Source of the DNA: Halostella limicola
Lineage (GTDB): Archaea; Halobacteriota; Halobacteria; Halobacteriales; Natronoarchaeaceae
Direction of reading: 5' to 3'
Assembly (NCBI RefSeq): GCF_003675875.1
Contig: NZ_RCDI01000002.1
Coordinates: 1,012,644-1,076,643 of the forward strand
DNA: 64,000 nucleotides
Shown here: positions 35,332 through 44,220 of the stretch, one piece after another
Numbering within the stretch: the first letter of the stretch is position 1
Layout of the letters: each line of letters begins with the position of its first letter
Translations under genes and position numbers: made by a program
The notes under the pieces: model-generated
The model's input: only the letters and a program-made list of their open reading frames with translations
Told to the model about the DNA's origin: nothing
Database searches by the model: none

Positions 35332-36600
35332 ATGGACGATTCGCTCATCGACTCGGAGGACCTCTCGCTCGGACGCAAGTCCGTCATCCCGGGCGAGGGC
35401 TTTTTCGTGCCCGATTCGCTGGAGGAGAGCCACGAGGAGGAGGCCGCCGCGGAGGCCCTCGACGGCGCGAGCGTCGCCGTCGTCGCGGACCCCGACGCCG
35501 ACGGCCTCGCCTGCGTCGCGCTCGTCAGGGAGCTGTACGGCGACGATCCGCCAGAAGAGACGGCGGAGACCGCCGAAGGGACCGAAGCGGGCGAACCCGC
35601 CGACGAAACGGACGCCGACGATGACTCCGAGGCGGGCCTCGCCGCCGACGTGGACGTCGTCGACGACGTTCCCGACCGCGTCTCGCGCGACGTAGCGCTC
35701 GTGCCGGCGGGCCCCCACGACCTCGAAGAGGGCATCGAGTACGTCGCGGAGTACGGCGCGGAGGGGATCGACCTGTTCGTCTGCGACCTCTGTCCGGACC
35801 GCTACGAGTACGTCGAGGACGAACTGGAGGCCGCCGTCGAACGGGCCGATACGGTCCGGTGGTTCGACCACCACCAGTGGGACGACGAGGTCGCAGAGCG
35901 GGTGCGCGAGGCGGGCGTCGACCTCGTGGTCGGCGACAGCGACGAGGAGTGCTCGGCCGACGTGGCCCTGCGCTCACTCGACCACGACTTCCCGCGGCGC
36001 TACAAGGAGCTCGCGTCCGTCACCCGCGACCACGACCTCTGGATCCGCGAGGACCCCCGGAGCGACGACCTCGCGGACTACTCCTACTGGAGCGGCGCCG
36101 GCGAGTACGTCGACACCGTGATGCGCCACGGCCCCGACCTGCCCGAGGACGTGCTGGCGTTCGTCGAGGAGCAGCGCGTCGAGAAGCAGGCGCTCATCGA
36201 CCGCGCCGTCGACCGCGCCGACATGCGTGAGGTCGGCCCGTGGACGGTCGGCGTCACCTACGGTCGCTGCTCGCAGAACGAGGTCGCCGAAGCGCTCCGC
36301 GAGCAGGGAGCCGACGCCTCCGTCGTCGTCAAACCCGCGGGGAGCGCGAGCATCCGCGGCACCGACGCGTTCGAGCGCTGCCACGAGGTCGCCAGGCAGG
36401 TCAACGGCGGCGGTCACCCGAAGGCGGCTGGCTGCAAGCCCGACATCTACGACGACATGCTCGACTACGCCAACCACTGGACCACCCGCGGCGCGGTGAC
36501 GAAGCAGGTGATCCTGGAGGCGTTCCTCGAGCTGGTGCCGGAAGACGGCGACGAGGAGGACAGCGGCGAACTCGACGACGACATCGAGACGACGGAGTGA
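35332..36600 (+). CDS. DHH-family phosphoesterase (RecJ-like/DHHA1)
   Basis: The 422-residue protein has the Mn-dependent DHH phosphoesterase motifs: VVADPDADGLACVAL (about residues 50-64), DLFVCDLCP, VRWFDHHQWDD (the DHH motif), and in the DHHA1 domain RQVNGGGHPKAAGC (near residue 360). An acidic low-complexity insert (about residues 75-110) separates the first motifs, as is common in haloarchaea. Such proteins act as RecJ-like exonucleases or nanoRNA/cyclic-dinucleotide phosphodiesterases; the exact substrate is not determinable. It follows a Usp gene by 59 bp on the same strand. Confidence 0.87.
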   Translation: MDDSLIDSEDLSLGRKSVIPGEGFFVPDSLEESHEEEAAAEALDGASVAVVADPDADGLACVALVRELYGDDPPEETAETAEGTEAGEPADETDADDDSEAGLAADVDVVDDVPDRVSRDVALVPAGPHDLEEGIEYVAEYGAEGIDLFVCDLCPDRYEYVEDELEAAVERADTVRWFDHHQWDDEVAERVREAGVDLVVGDSDEECSADVALRSLDHDFPRRYKELASVTRDHDLWIREDPRSDDLADYSYWSGAGEYVDTVMRHGPDLPEDVLAFVEEQRVEKQALIDRAVDRADMREVGPWTVGVTYGRCSQNEVAEALREQGADASVVVKPAGSASIRGTDAFERCHEVARQVNGGGHPKAAGCKPDIYDDMLDYANHWTTRGAVTKQVILEAFLELVPEDGDEEDSGELDDDIETTE

Positions 36601-36637
36601 GGGGCGCGACGACCCCCGGTCCGCGCGGCCGGCCGCC

Positions 36638-36922
36638 TCAGCGCGGCTTGCGGAACTCGTAGGAGCGGTCGCCGCCCTCGATTCTGATCCTTCCCCCGTC
36701 GTGGTCGACGTAGAGCGCCTCGACCCCGCCGTCCTCGAACTCGTGGAGCGGCATCCCGGCCTCGACGCGACCGTCGCGCGTGACCGTGAGCCGGGCGCTC
36801 CCGACCGTCACGGCGACGCCCTCGTCGCTGCGGGAGAGCTCGCCGCCCTCGGCGAACCGCCGGAGGTGGTCCTCGACCGCTGCCCAGTCCGCTATCGGGA
36901 CTCGCTCGTAGTCGTCGAGCAT
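36638..36922 (-). CDS. small conserved haloarchaeal protein, unknown
   Basis: The 94-residue protein starts MLDDYERVPIADWAAVEDHLRRFAEGG and continues as a beta-rich domain with VAVTVGSARLTVTRDGRVEAGMPLHEFE and RIRIEGGDRSYEFRKP. It resembles a small beta-sandwich of unknown function. The ATG at 36922 is used; the open frame before it encodes unlikely sequence. It lies 47 bp downstream of the DUF5807-type gene on the same strand. Confidence 0.72.
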   Translation of the reverse strand: MLDDYERVPIADWAAVEDHLRRFAEGGELSRSDEGVAVTVGSARLTVTRDGRVEAGMPLHEFEDGGVEALYVDHDGGRIRIEGGDRSYEFRKPR

Positions 36923-36969
36923 AGCGGTGGTTGGGTGCGAACGACCAAAACGGAGCGGGGCCGCCGGCC

Positions 36970-37401
36970 CTATCGCTCGCCGGCGACCCACTTCTGGGAG
37001 TACGCCGTCCCGCACTCGCACTGGGCGTAGGCGTGGATGACGTCGCCCTCGGCGTAGAGGCCCCCGACCTCCTCGTTTCGCTCCTCGGCGAACGCGAAGA
37101 CGAACCGCGCGCCGTGCTCGGGGCCCTCGCCCTCCGGACAGTCGCCGCCGGTGAGCGTCGTACTGATGACGCCCTCTTCGGCCATCGCCTGCTTGGCGAA
37201 CGCCATCGGGTCCTTGCCCGTCGCCGCCTGGAACGCGTTCCGGCCGTTATCGCCGTCGACGACGATGACGATGCCGCCGGGGACCGACTCCCCGTACTCC
37301 TCCAGCTTTCCCAGGTCGTCGACCGCGTCCTCCGCGAGGTAGAAAGCGACGTCCTCGGGGCGCTCGCCCGCGAGGAACGCGTCGCGCTTCGAATCGGTCA
37401 T
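36970..37401 (-). CDS. DUF5807-type haloarchaeal protein
   Basis: This 143-residue protein begins MTDSKRDAFLAGERPEDVAFYLAEDAV and contains GIVIVVDGDNGRNAFQAATGKDPMAFAKQAM. It ends with a CxC segment YAQCECGTAYSQKWV, and there is a further Cys in GGDCPEGEG. The DUF5807 name is from memory. No catalytic function is apparent; a metal-binding role for the cysteines is possible. Confidence 0.78.
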   Translation of the reverse strand: MTDSKRDAFLAGERPEDVAFYLAEDAVDDLGKLEEYGESVPGGIVIVVDGDNGRNAFQAATGKDPMAFAKQAMAEEGVISTTLTGGDCPEGEGPEHGARFVFAFAEERNEEVGGLYAEGDVIHAYAQCECGTAYSQKWVAGER

Positions 37402-37468
37402 ACGCTCGATTGCCGGGCGAGCGGGAAAAAGGGCGCGTTAGAGCGCGGACGGCGCGAGGCGAGCGCGG

Positions 37469-37912
37469 TCACCGGCCCTCCAACTGCTCCGCGATCGACG
37501 CCAGGCTGTCGTCCGGCGACTCCGTCGCCTCATACACGACGCGCTCGCCGGACTGGCGGACGCCGTACTTGAACTCGTCCTCGATCACGTCGAGCAGCAC
37601 TGAGCCGCCGACGGAGACGTCGGCGCTCTCGATCCACTCCAGCAGGCGGTTCGTCGCGTCGCCGGGGGACCGGGCGAACCGGGGGGAGTCGTACGCGCCG
37701 GCGACGACGCGGGTGTCGTCCGTCAGCGCCGTCTCGACGCGGGCGTGGTACTCCGTCCCGTCGACGACGAGGCGAACGACCTCGTCGGCGGGGAAGCGGT
37801 CGGCCTCGTCGGCCGGGATCTCGACGCGGGGACGGCGCGTGGACCCGGCGGTCGCGAGCACGGCGCGGACGGTGTGCACGGAGTCGTGGTCGCTCGGAAC
37901 GCGGTCTGCCAT
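37469..37912 (-). CDS. conserved haloarchaeal protein, unknown
   Basis: This 147-residue protein opens MADRVPSDHDSVHTVRAVLATAG followed by TRRPRVEIPADEADRFPADEVVRLVVDGTEY, a swapped-hairpin-like beta pattern. The C-terminal half has DATNRLLEWIESADVSVGGSVLLDVIEDEFKYGVRQSGE. It could be a small nucleic-acid or protein-binding domain; no named function is known. It lies 51 bp downstream of S6e on the same strand, so it may be co-transcribed with it. Confidence 0.75.
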   Translation of the reverse strand: MADRVPSDHDSVHTVRAVLATAGSTRRPRVEIPADEADRFPADEVVRLVVDGTEYHARVETALTDDTRVVAGAYDSPRFARSPGDATNRLLEWIESADVSVGGSVLLDVIEDEFKYGVRQSGERVVYEATESPDDSLASIAEQLEGR

Positions 37913-37963
37913 ACGCGGACCAAGGGCTGGGGAGTTCGTATATCCGGCGGAAAGAAAGGGAGC

Positions 37964-38356
37964 TTACTCCTCGTCGCCGTCGCCGAACAGGTCCTCGACG
38001 GACTGGTCGCCGCGATCGGTGATCTTCGCGTTGATCTGGGAGACGGCCTCGCTGACCTCCGCGCCGCGGACGGTGACGCGCTTGCGCTCGCCCTCGCGGG
38101 TGGGGCGGAAACCGGTGCCGCCGTCGGAGAGGATCTCCTGCAGGTTCGGGCCGGGGACGTCGCCGCGCATCGGGCGGCCGGCGTCGTCGGAGCCGCCGGT
38201 GATCTCGAGCGTGTAGCCGTCGAGGCCGACGGCGCCGCCGTCGACCTCGTCGCCGATGGATCGGCCGATGAATCGGTTCGCGTCCTGGTCGTCCGCGTCG
38301 CGCTGGTACGTCTCGCCCGACTCGGGGTCCGAGACGACGACTTTGAAGCTTGCCAT
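37964..38356 (-). CDS. rps6e: 30S ribosomal protein S6e
   Basis: This 130-residue archaeal S6e begins [20 protein letters not shown] and contains [30 protein letters not shown] (the family GGSDxxGxPMR signature) and [22 protein letters not shown]. The length matches archaeal S6e, which lacks the eukaryotic C-terminal phosphorylated tail. It is a structural protein of the small ribosomal subunit. Confidence 0.96.
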   Translation of the reverse strand: MASFKVVVSDPESGETYQRDADDQDANRFIGRSIGDEVDGGAVGLDGYTLEITGGSDDAGRPMRGDVPGPNLQEILSDGGTGFRPTREGERKRVTVRGAEVSEAVSQINAKITDRGDQSVEDLFGDGDEE

Positions 38357-38502
38357 GCGTCGAACCAGTCGGTCGCGCCTAAAAAGCACATCGAAAAGGA
38401 GCGTCTCCGGGAGCGCCGCGAGGTCCCCGCGCAGGGCGTGGAGTTAGGCCGCTGACACGTCTGAGCGGGAGACTCAAGCCCCGGGGGTCCGTACGGCGGC
38501 GT

Positions 38503-38793
38503 ATGGAACGCGAGGTATTGATGCTTCACCTGCGCCAGGCGTTCGGCGGCACGCCGGCCGAGCGCCGGACGGTCGCCCGCGCCGCCACGGACCTGGCGGA
38601 CTCGGGGAAGATCGCCGACGACCGCGGCGAGGAGCTGACGGCCGACGTCGTCATCGAGAACCTCGCGGACTGCCGGGAGGGGTCGCCCGCCGAGCGGTGG
38701 AACTGGTGGATGGGGGCGCTCGAAGCGGCCCACGGCGACTACGAGCAGTTCGTCGTCCAGCGCTGGAACGAGGAGGACGCGCCGAACGCCTGA
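38503..38793 (+). CDS. small conserved haloarchaeal protein, unknown
   Basis: The 96-residue mostly helical protein starts MEREVLMLHLRQAFGGTPAERR and contains VIENLADCREGSPAERWNWWMGALEAAHGDYEQF. The composition is typical of a real haloarchaeal gene. No function is known. It abuts the end of the convergent REC-PAS protein gene. Confidence 0.72.
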   Translation: MEREVLMLHLRQAFGGTPAERRTVARAATDLADSGKIADDRGEELTADVVIENLADCREGSPAERWNWWMGALEAAHGDYEQFVVQRWNEEDAPNA

Positions 38794-38794
38794 C

Positions 38795-40474
38795 TCACTC
38801 CGACTCGCGCGTCCCGTCGAGGGACCGTCCCAGCCCCGCGACGCCGACGACCTCGTCGTCGTCCTCGACGGGGACGCCGAAGAACTCGTACGGGCGCGTC
38901 TCCCCGCACCTCGCGACGAGGTCGCCCCGCACGGTGACCCGCTCGCCCCCCTCGACGACCCGCGAGAGCGCAGCGTCGACGCGCTCCGCGTCCTCCCCCT
39001 CGAAGAAATCGACTACCGTGCGGCCAACTATCTCCTCGGCGTCGTAGCCGGTCGCCGACTCGAACCGGTCGTTCCAGCGCAGGACGGTCCGGTCCCGGTC
39101 CAGCGCGTAGAACGCGTCGTCGAGCGCGTCGACCGTCGCCGTCAGGAACCGCTTCTCCCGGGCGAGTTCGCGCTTTCGCTCGCGCCGGTCGCGGTTGTTC
39201 AGCGCGTGCAGCACCTGGTCCGCGATCTCCGCGCCGAAGCGGACCTCGTCGTCGCGCCACGCCCGCGGCTCGCCCACGTGCTCGTGACAGACGACGCCGA
39301 CCGTATCGCCGCCCGAGCGCACGGTCGAGTCGAGCAACGACGCGACGCCGTGTTCCTCGGCGTACGCCGCGAGTTCGCTCGTCCGGGGGTCCGCGAGGAC
39401 GTCCGCCGCGCCCACGGAGCGGTTGCTCTCCAGCGCGTCGAAGTAGGCGGGGTACTCGTCGGCGTCGATCGTCATCCCCGACGAATACTCGCCCGCCGCG
39501 CGGTCGTAGAGAACTTCGCACCGGAGTTCCGTGCCCGCCTCGTTCAGCAGCCACACGCCGACGCGCCGGACGTCGAGGGTCTCCGCGGCCCGCGCCGTGA
39601 CCGTCTCCAGCGCCGCCGGCACGTTTCCCCTGATAACGTCCTCGTCGTGGGCGAGTTCGATCAGCGCCTCCTGCTGGCGCTCCTGTCGGCGCTGCTTGCG
39701 GTACTCCTCGGTGACGTCCCGGAACACCACGACGACGCCGACGACGTTCCCCTCGTCGTCCTCCATCGGCGTGCCGCTCTCGGCGACGTGGCGCTCGTTC
39801 CCGTCCCGGTCCACGAGCAGCGTCTCCTCGGCGAACGAGACCGTCGCGCCGTTCGCGAGCACCGTCCCGGCGGGGCCCTCGATGGCTTCTCCCGAATCGC
39901 CGTCGCGGACGGTGAACACCTCGTCCAGCGGCTTTCCGACCGCGGCCGCCCGGTCCCACCCCGTCAGTTCCTCGGCGACGCCGTTCAAGCGGGTTATCAC
40001 CCCGTCCGCGTCGGTGGCGACGACCGCCTCGCCGATCGATTCGAGGATGATGCGGAGGTTCTCCTCCCGCTCCTGCAGGCGCTGCTGGGTCCGGTAGTGG
40101 CCGACCTCCTGCTCGATGCACCGGGCCAGCATCCCGTACTGCGAGGACGGGTCGCCGCCCTTCTGGAGGTAGCGGTCCGCGCCGAGGTTGAGCGCCTCCA
40201 TCGCGACGTCCTCCCGCCCCTTCCCCGTGAAGACGACGAAGGGGATCGCCGACCCCAGGTCGTTCCGGACGGCGTCTAACAGTTCGAGGCCGTCCATCTC
40301 GGGCATCTGGTAGTCGGAGACGACCGCGTCGTACCCGTCGCCCTCGACGCGCGAGAGCGCTTCCCGCGGGTCCCGGACCGTGTCGACCGAGAAGTCGTCG
40401 TTTCGGGTCTCCAGGAACTCCTTCGTGAGACCGAGGAGGCTCGGGTCGTCGTCGACGTAGAGGACTTGGATCAC
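38795..40474 (-). CDS. response regulator with PAS-GAF-PAS domains and no kinase
   Basis: The 559-residue protein has a receiver domain at the N-terminus (MIQVLYVDDD; phospho-acceptor D54 in VVSDYQMPEMDGLELL; conserved T/K region FVVFTGKG), a first PAS domain (about 140-260), a GAF domain of the bacterio-opsin-activator-like type (about 270-410), and a second PAS domain to the end (about 430-555). There is no HisKA, HATPase or HTH domain. It probably relays a signal by protein contact. The partner is unknown; the sensor kinase at 19-21 kb is a remote possibility. Confidence 0.88.
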   Translation of the reverse strand: MIQVLYVDDDPSLLGLTKEFLETRNDDFSVDTVRDPREALSRVEGDGYDAVVSDYQMPEMDGLELLDAVRNDLGSAIPFVVFTGKGREDVAMEALNLGADRYLQKGGDPSSQYGMLARCIEQEVGHYRTQQRLQEREENLRIILESIGEAVVATDADGVITRLNGVAEELTGWDRAAAVGKPLDEVFTVRDGDSGEAIEGPAGTVLANGATVSFAEETLLVDRDGNERHVAESGTPMEDDEGNVVGVVVVFRDVTEEYRKQRRQERQQEALIELAHDEDVIRGNVPAALETVTARAAETLDVRRVGVWLLNEAGTELRCEVLYDRAAGEYSSGMTIDADEYPAYFDALESNRSVGAADVLADPRTSELAAYAEEHGVASLLDSTVRSGGDTVGVVCHEHVGEPRAWRDDEVRFGAEIADQVLHALNNRDRRERKRELAREKRFLTATVDALDDAFYALDRDRTVLRWNDRFESATGYDAEEIVGRTVVDFFEGEDAERVDAALSRVVEGGERVTVRGDLVARCGETRPYEFFGVPVEDDDEVVGVAGLGRSLDGTRESE

Positions 40475-40553
40475 GGTATCGTTCCCGACGTTCGTCTACG
40501 GAGTGATTTTTTCAAGACACGTAAGAACTTATCGGCCGTTCGAGAGGAAACCC

Positions 40554-40900
40554 TCACGCGACGACTTCGTCGCCGACGGCGGGCGCCGACGCGGCGAACC
40601 CGTCGTCGGCCAGCGCCGCCGCGAAGTCCGTACACCGGTCGCCGTGGTTCACCAGCACGCGAGCGTCCCGGTAGTCGTCGAGGAGCGAGCGCAGGCCGTC
40701 GCGGTCTGCGTGAGCCGAGAAGTCGAACCACTCGACGCCCGCGCTCACCGCATCACGCGGCCGTCTATCTCGCACCGTCCCGATTCGAGCAGCTCGCGGC
40801 CCGGCGTCCCCTCGACCTGATAGCCCGTGAGCACGATGGCGTTCGTCGGGGTCGACCGTACCGCGGGGACGTACGTCATCGCCGGGCCGCCCGAGAGCAT
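40554..40900 (-). pseudogene. stump of a beta-CASP/MBL nuclease gene (C-terminal part only, frameshifted)
   Basis: Read on the minus strand, this segment encodes MLSGGPAMTYVPAVRSTPTN, then TGYQVEGTPGRELLESG and CEIDGRVM, and after a one-base frameshift VEWFDFSAHADRDGL and VLVNHGDRC up to a stop. Every block aligns with the C-terminal 115 residues of the intact nuclease encoded at 45370-46602. The frameshift falls where the intact gene reads VMPVSAK: one C is missing between ATG and GGTGAGC. The N-terminal two thirds are absent and homology stops sharply at base 40900. Confidence 0.85.
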
Positions 40901-41169
40901 CGGAAACGAAAATGTGCAAGTAGTCTGCCGGCGATCGCGATCCTACCCTGTTACCCGATTCGCCAGCTACGTCCGGGAGTCACAACTGTATCTCGCGTAG
41001 TTGTCGAGTGTCTCCTCAAAGTATCCGGATAACTGTCAAGAGAGGCGGAAGCATAGTCCCCCACGAACCTGCCGTCGTCGCCGGTTGTGTAGCGGTGTCT
41101 AGCCGCACTGGACAAGACAGCATCCCTCTGGTGGTCGTGCCTCCCCTACTACTGTTTTTGAGGACGCAA
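40901..41169. other. gene-free junction region at the edge of the metal-transporter island
   Basis: I recognise no gene, tRNA, transposase or inverted terminal repeat here. The base composition is clearly lower in GC than the flanking DNA on the left. An ORF on the plus strand (41008-41268) has no haloarchaeal protein character and overlaps the transporter promoter. Confidence 0.4.
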
Positions 41170-41221
41170 GATATAGGTGTGGCCAGGGAAAACTATGGAT
41201 TAGACGCACCTAATCAATTAG
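41170..41221 (+). promoter_or_regulatory. promoter and candidate metalloregulator operator of the znu-like operon
   Basis: GATATAG (41170-41176) is a TATA-like element predicting transcription start near 41199. Exactly there lies GATTAG-ACGCAC-CTAATC (41198-41215), a perfect 6-bp inverted repeat, followed by a third half-site AATTAG (41216-41221), which together with CTAAT forms CTAAT-CA-ATTAG. Placement on the start site and the regulator gene at the end of the operon suggest that the DtxR/MntR-type protein represses here when metal is bound. Confidence 0.6.
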
Positions 41222-41234
41222 TTTGGGAACCCCC

Positions 41235-42317
41235 ATGTTATCAGATATACGCAACGAACGACCGGTGACGCGACGGGACGCGCTACGGGCCGGCGGTGCG
41301 ACGGCGCTGGCGGGGCTGGCTGGGTGCACGGCGCTGCCGAGCCCACCGGTAGAGGCCAGGAGTGACAGTGATGACGAAAACGACGGGCCGGTTGCCGTGG
41401 CCTCGTTCTTCAGCTTCTCCGACTTCGGCCGGCAGATCGCCGATGGGTCCCCACTGACGGTGGAGAACCTCGTCCCGGCGGGCCTGCACGGCCACGGTTG
41501 GGAGCCCAACGCCAGTATCACACAGCGCATCATCGAGGCAGACGCGTTCGTCCATGTCGGTGAGGACTTCCAACCCTGGGCCGACCGCGCCATTCAAACA
41601 ATCAAAAGTGACAACATCGATACGGCACTCATCAACGCCCGCAAGGACATCGACCTAGTGGACCTCGCCGCGACCCTCGACCGCGACGAGGAGGGCGTCG
41701 GCGCTCAGCGCGGAAAGGATCCGCACTTCTGGCTGGACCCCCGGCGTGCAAAGCAGTCTGTCGACAACATCGCCGACGGGTTCGCCGAGGTTGTCCCCGA
41801 GTACGCCGACGTGTTCCGCGAGAACGCCGAGACGTACAAGTCAGAGGTACTCGACCGCATCGACGCAGATTACGAGGCCATCTTCGACCGAGCCGAACGC
41901 GACATCGTTCAACTGGCTGCGCACAATGCCTTCCAGTACATCGGCGTCAGATACGGCGTTCGGATGAGACCATTGGTGACGAACCTCGCGGCGAGCGGCG
42001 ACGTCAAACCCGCGGACATCCGCGAAGCGGAGGCGGTCATCCGCGAGAACGACATCGAGTACATCGCCAACGGTGTCTTCGAATCCCAGCGTCCGGCCCA
42101 ACAGCTCGTCCGTGAGACGGCCGTGGAGGCGTACTTCCCCGTGACGCCGTACGCCGGCGTCCGCGAAGAGTGGGTCGAGGAGAACTGGGGCTACGAGGAG
42201 ATCGCCTACCAGATCAATATGCCGACGTTCGAGATCGTCGTCGGGAACGAGACGCCCCAGGAGGCGGCCCCGTCGGAGGGGTGGGTCGAACAGTGGCGGA
42301 ACTTCAAACCAGTATGA
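41235..42317 (+). CDS. Zn/Mn ABC transporter substrate-binding lipoprotein (TroA/ZnuA type)
   Basis: The 360-residue protein has a Tat motif (VTRRDALRAGG), a lipobox (LAGLAGC, Cys31) and the cluster A-I metal-binding domain. Candidate ligands are H85 or H87 in AGLHGHGWEPN, H164 in KDPHFWLDP and H230 in QLAAHNAFQY, with an acidic fourth ligand near the C-terminus. It captures Zn2+ or Mn2+ outside the cell. The ATG at 41235 gives the proper signal; a TTG four codons earlier is less likely. The stop overlaps the ATPase start by 4 bp. Codon use is less GC-rich than in neighbouring genes. Confidence 0.9.
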   Translation: MLSDIRNERPVTRRDALRAGGATALAGLAGCTALPSPPVEARSDSDDENDGPVAVASFFSFSDFGRQIADGSPLTVENLVPAGLHGHGWEPNASITQRIIEADAFVHVGEDFQPWADRAIQTIKSDNIDTALINARKDIDLVDLAATLDRDEEGVGAQRGKDPHFWLDPRRAKQSVDNIADGFAEVVPEYADVFRENAETYKSEVLDRIDADYEAIFDRAERDIVQLAAHNAFQYIGVRYGVRMRPLVTNLAASGDVKPADIREAEAVIRENDIEYIANGVFESQRPAQQLVRETAVEAYFPVTPYAGVREEWVEENWGYEEIAYQINMPTFEIVVGNETPQEAAPSEGWVEQWRNFKPV

Positions 42318-43138
42318 GAATGCAGGACACTGGCCCCACGACGGCGGCTGGCACCGGCGAGCAGGCATCCAGCGAGACTAACCTGGACACCACGGCAAGC
42401 GAGCCCGTTATCGACCTCACGGACGTCACCTTCGGCTATACGGCGACACCGGTGGTCGAGGACATCTCGCTGACCATCGAGCCAGGTGAGTACGTCGCCG
42501 TCGTGGGGCCGAATGGATCGGGAAAGTCGACGCTGATGCAGCTGATGTTGGGGCTGCTTAAGCCCGACGCGGGCACAGCTAATCTGTTCGGCGAGCGCGC
42601 TGACCGCTTCGACGATGGCGAACGGGTCGGCTACGTCGCTCAGCAGGCCAGCGCCGCGAAGGAGATGCCTATCACCGTCCGCGAGGTGGTGAAGATGGGT
42701 CGGTTCCCGCACGTCGGGTTTGGCCGCCTGTCGAGCGAGGACTGGGCCATTGTCAACGACGCACTCGCGACCGTCGGGATGAGCGCGTTCGCCGATCGGC
42801 GCGTCACGCAGCTCTCGGGTGGCCAACGCCAACGCGCATTCATCGCGCGGGCGCTGGCGAGCGAGGCCGACCTACTCGTGCTGGATGAGCCAACCGTCGG
42901 CGTCGACGCCGAGTCGGTCGACGCCTTCTACGATCTGCTGGCAGCGCTCAACGCCGAGGGCATCACCGTCCTCCTCATCGAGCACGACCTCGGGGCGGTC
43001 GTCGAGCACGCCGACCGCGTCGTCTGCCTGAACCGCGAGGTCTACTTCGACGGTCCGACCGACGAATTCGTCGAAAGCGACGCGCTGGCACGGGCATTCG
43101 GAACCGAGGCACGGTTTCTCACGGGGGTGGGCGAATGA
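42314..43138 (+). CDS. Zn/Mn ABC transporter ATP-binding protein (ZnuC type)
   Basis: This 274-residue ATPase has Walker A VVGPNGSGKST, the Q-loop VGYVAQQAS, signature [16 protein letters not shown], Walker B DLLVLDEPTVGVD and the H-loop LLIEHDLGAVV. The N-terminal 30 residues are polar and poorly conserved. It powers uptake through the ZnuB-type permease, with 4-bp ATGA overlaps on both sides, so the three transporter genes are translationally coupled. Confidence 0.93.
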   Translation: MRMQDTGPTTAAGTGEQASSETNLDTTASEPVIDLTDVTFGYTATPVVEDISLTIEPGEYVAVVGPNGSGKSTLMQLMLGLLKPDAGTANLFGERADRFDDGERVGYVAQQASAAKEMPITVREVVKMGRFPHVGFGRLSSEDWAIVNDALATVGMSAFADRRVTQLSGGQRQRAFIARALASEADLLVLDEPTVGVDAESVDAFYDLLAALNAEGITVLLIEHDLGAVVEHADRVVCLNREVYFDGPTDEFVESDALARAFGTEARFLTGVGE

Positions 43139-44220
43139 GCGCAGACGGGGCAGCCACGCTCATGGCGAGTATTCTTGCCACCGTGGACCCGTCGTTCGTG
43201 CTCCCACTACAGAGCGGGCTAGGCGCCGTCAGCGACTTGGTCTTCGGCATCCTCTTGTGGTTTCTGGAGCAGTGGTACTGGCTGATGGACTGGGTGTACT
43301 ACTTCACGGGTCTGGAGATGCTGAATCCGCGCTACCGGTTCATGCACCGGGCGATACTCGTCGGGCTCTGCGTCGGCGTGATGGCGCCGCTCATCGGGAC
43401 GTTCCTCGTTCACCGACAGCTCGCGCTCATCGGAGACGCACTAGCTCACACCGGATTTGCCGGGGTAGCCGTCGGGCTGTTCCTGAATGCCGTCATCGAC
43501 CTTGGGGTGTCACCCTACCTCACCGCAGTCATTGTGGCGATGGTCGCCGCGCTATTCATCGAGCTCATCTCTGAGGTCACGGACGCCTATAACGACGTCT
43601 CGATGGCGATTGTCCTGTCGACGGGATTCGCGCTGGGGACGACGCTCATCAGCCTCAACGCGGGCGGGCTCGCCGTCGGCGTCAACCAGTTTCTCTTTGG
43701 CAACCTTTCCACGGTGTCGCCCCAGAGCGCGGCCATCCTCCTGGTGCTGTTCGCCGTCATCGTTGGGACAGTGGCCGTGACGCGCAACCAACTCCTGTAC
43801 GTAACCTTCGACGAGACCGCGGCCGCTGTCTCCGGTCTCTCCGTCAACTGGTACAACCGAGTGATGGTGATGCTGACGGCGATGGTCGTCGTCGGCGCGA
43901 TGCAGATCATGGGCGTCATCCTCGTCGCGGCGATGCTCGTGGTTCCAGTAGCGGGCGCGACTCAGGTGTCCAGAAGTTTCTCCGAATCGCTTGTTGTTTC
44001 GGTCGTTCTCGCGGAACTCGCGGTGTTGCTAGGTATCGCCGTCGCCTACTACGGCGGTGTCACGGCTGGAGGAGTCATTGTCCTCGTCGCCGTGGGGATC
44101 TATATCTGCGCCGTCGTGCTGGGCAAGATCCAGTCCATCCGTGGTGAACAGGCCACGCCCGACATGGGCAGCATTGAGGCCGACAGCGCCGATGTCGGCA
44201 CCGGGAGAGGGGATGACTGA
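43135..44220 (+). CDS. Zn/Mn ABC transporter permease (ZnuB type)
   Basis: The 361-residue membrane protein has the ABC-3 permease layout with about eight helices, starting the conserved part at FMHRAILVGLCVGVMAPLIGT and LIGDALAHTGFAGVAVGL, and including MGVILVAAMLVVPVAGATQ. An N-terminal extension of about 75 residues with an amphipathic WFLEQWYWLMDWVYY segment is longer than in most ZnuB proteins. The C-terminal tail is cytoplasmic and polar. The stop overlaps the regulator ATG by one base. Confidence 0.92.
   Translation: MSADGAATLMASILATVDPSFVLPLQSGLGAVSDLVFGILLWFLEQWYWLMDWVYYFTGLEMLNPRYRFMHRAILVGLCVGVMAPLIGTFLVHRQLALIGDALAHTGFAGVAVGLFLNAVIDLGVSPYLTAVIVAMVAALFIELISEVTDAYNDVSMAIVLSTGFALGTTLISLNAGGLAVGVNQFLFGNLSTVSPQSAAILLVLFAVIVGTVAVTRNQLLYVTFDETAAAVSGLSVNWYNRVMVMLTAMVVVGAMQIMGVILVAAMLVVPVAGATQVSRSFSESLVVSVVLAELAVLLGIAVAYYGGVTAGGVIVLVAVGIYICAVVLGKIQSIRGEQATPDMGSIEADSADVGTGRGDD

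Noticed and set aside
41008..41268. 86-codon frame before the metal transporter
   Set aside because: It runs through the promoter, operator and start of the binding-protein gene and has no family resemblance.
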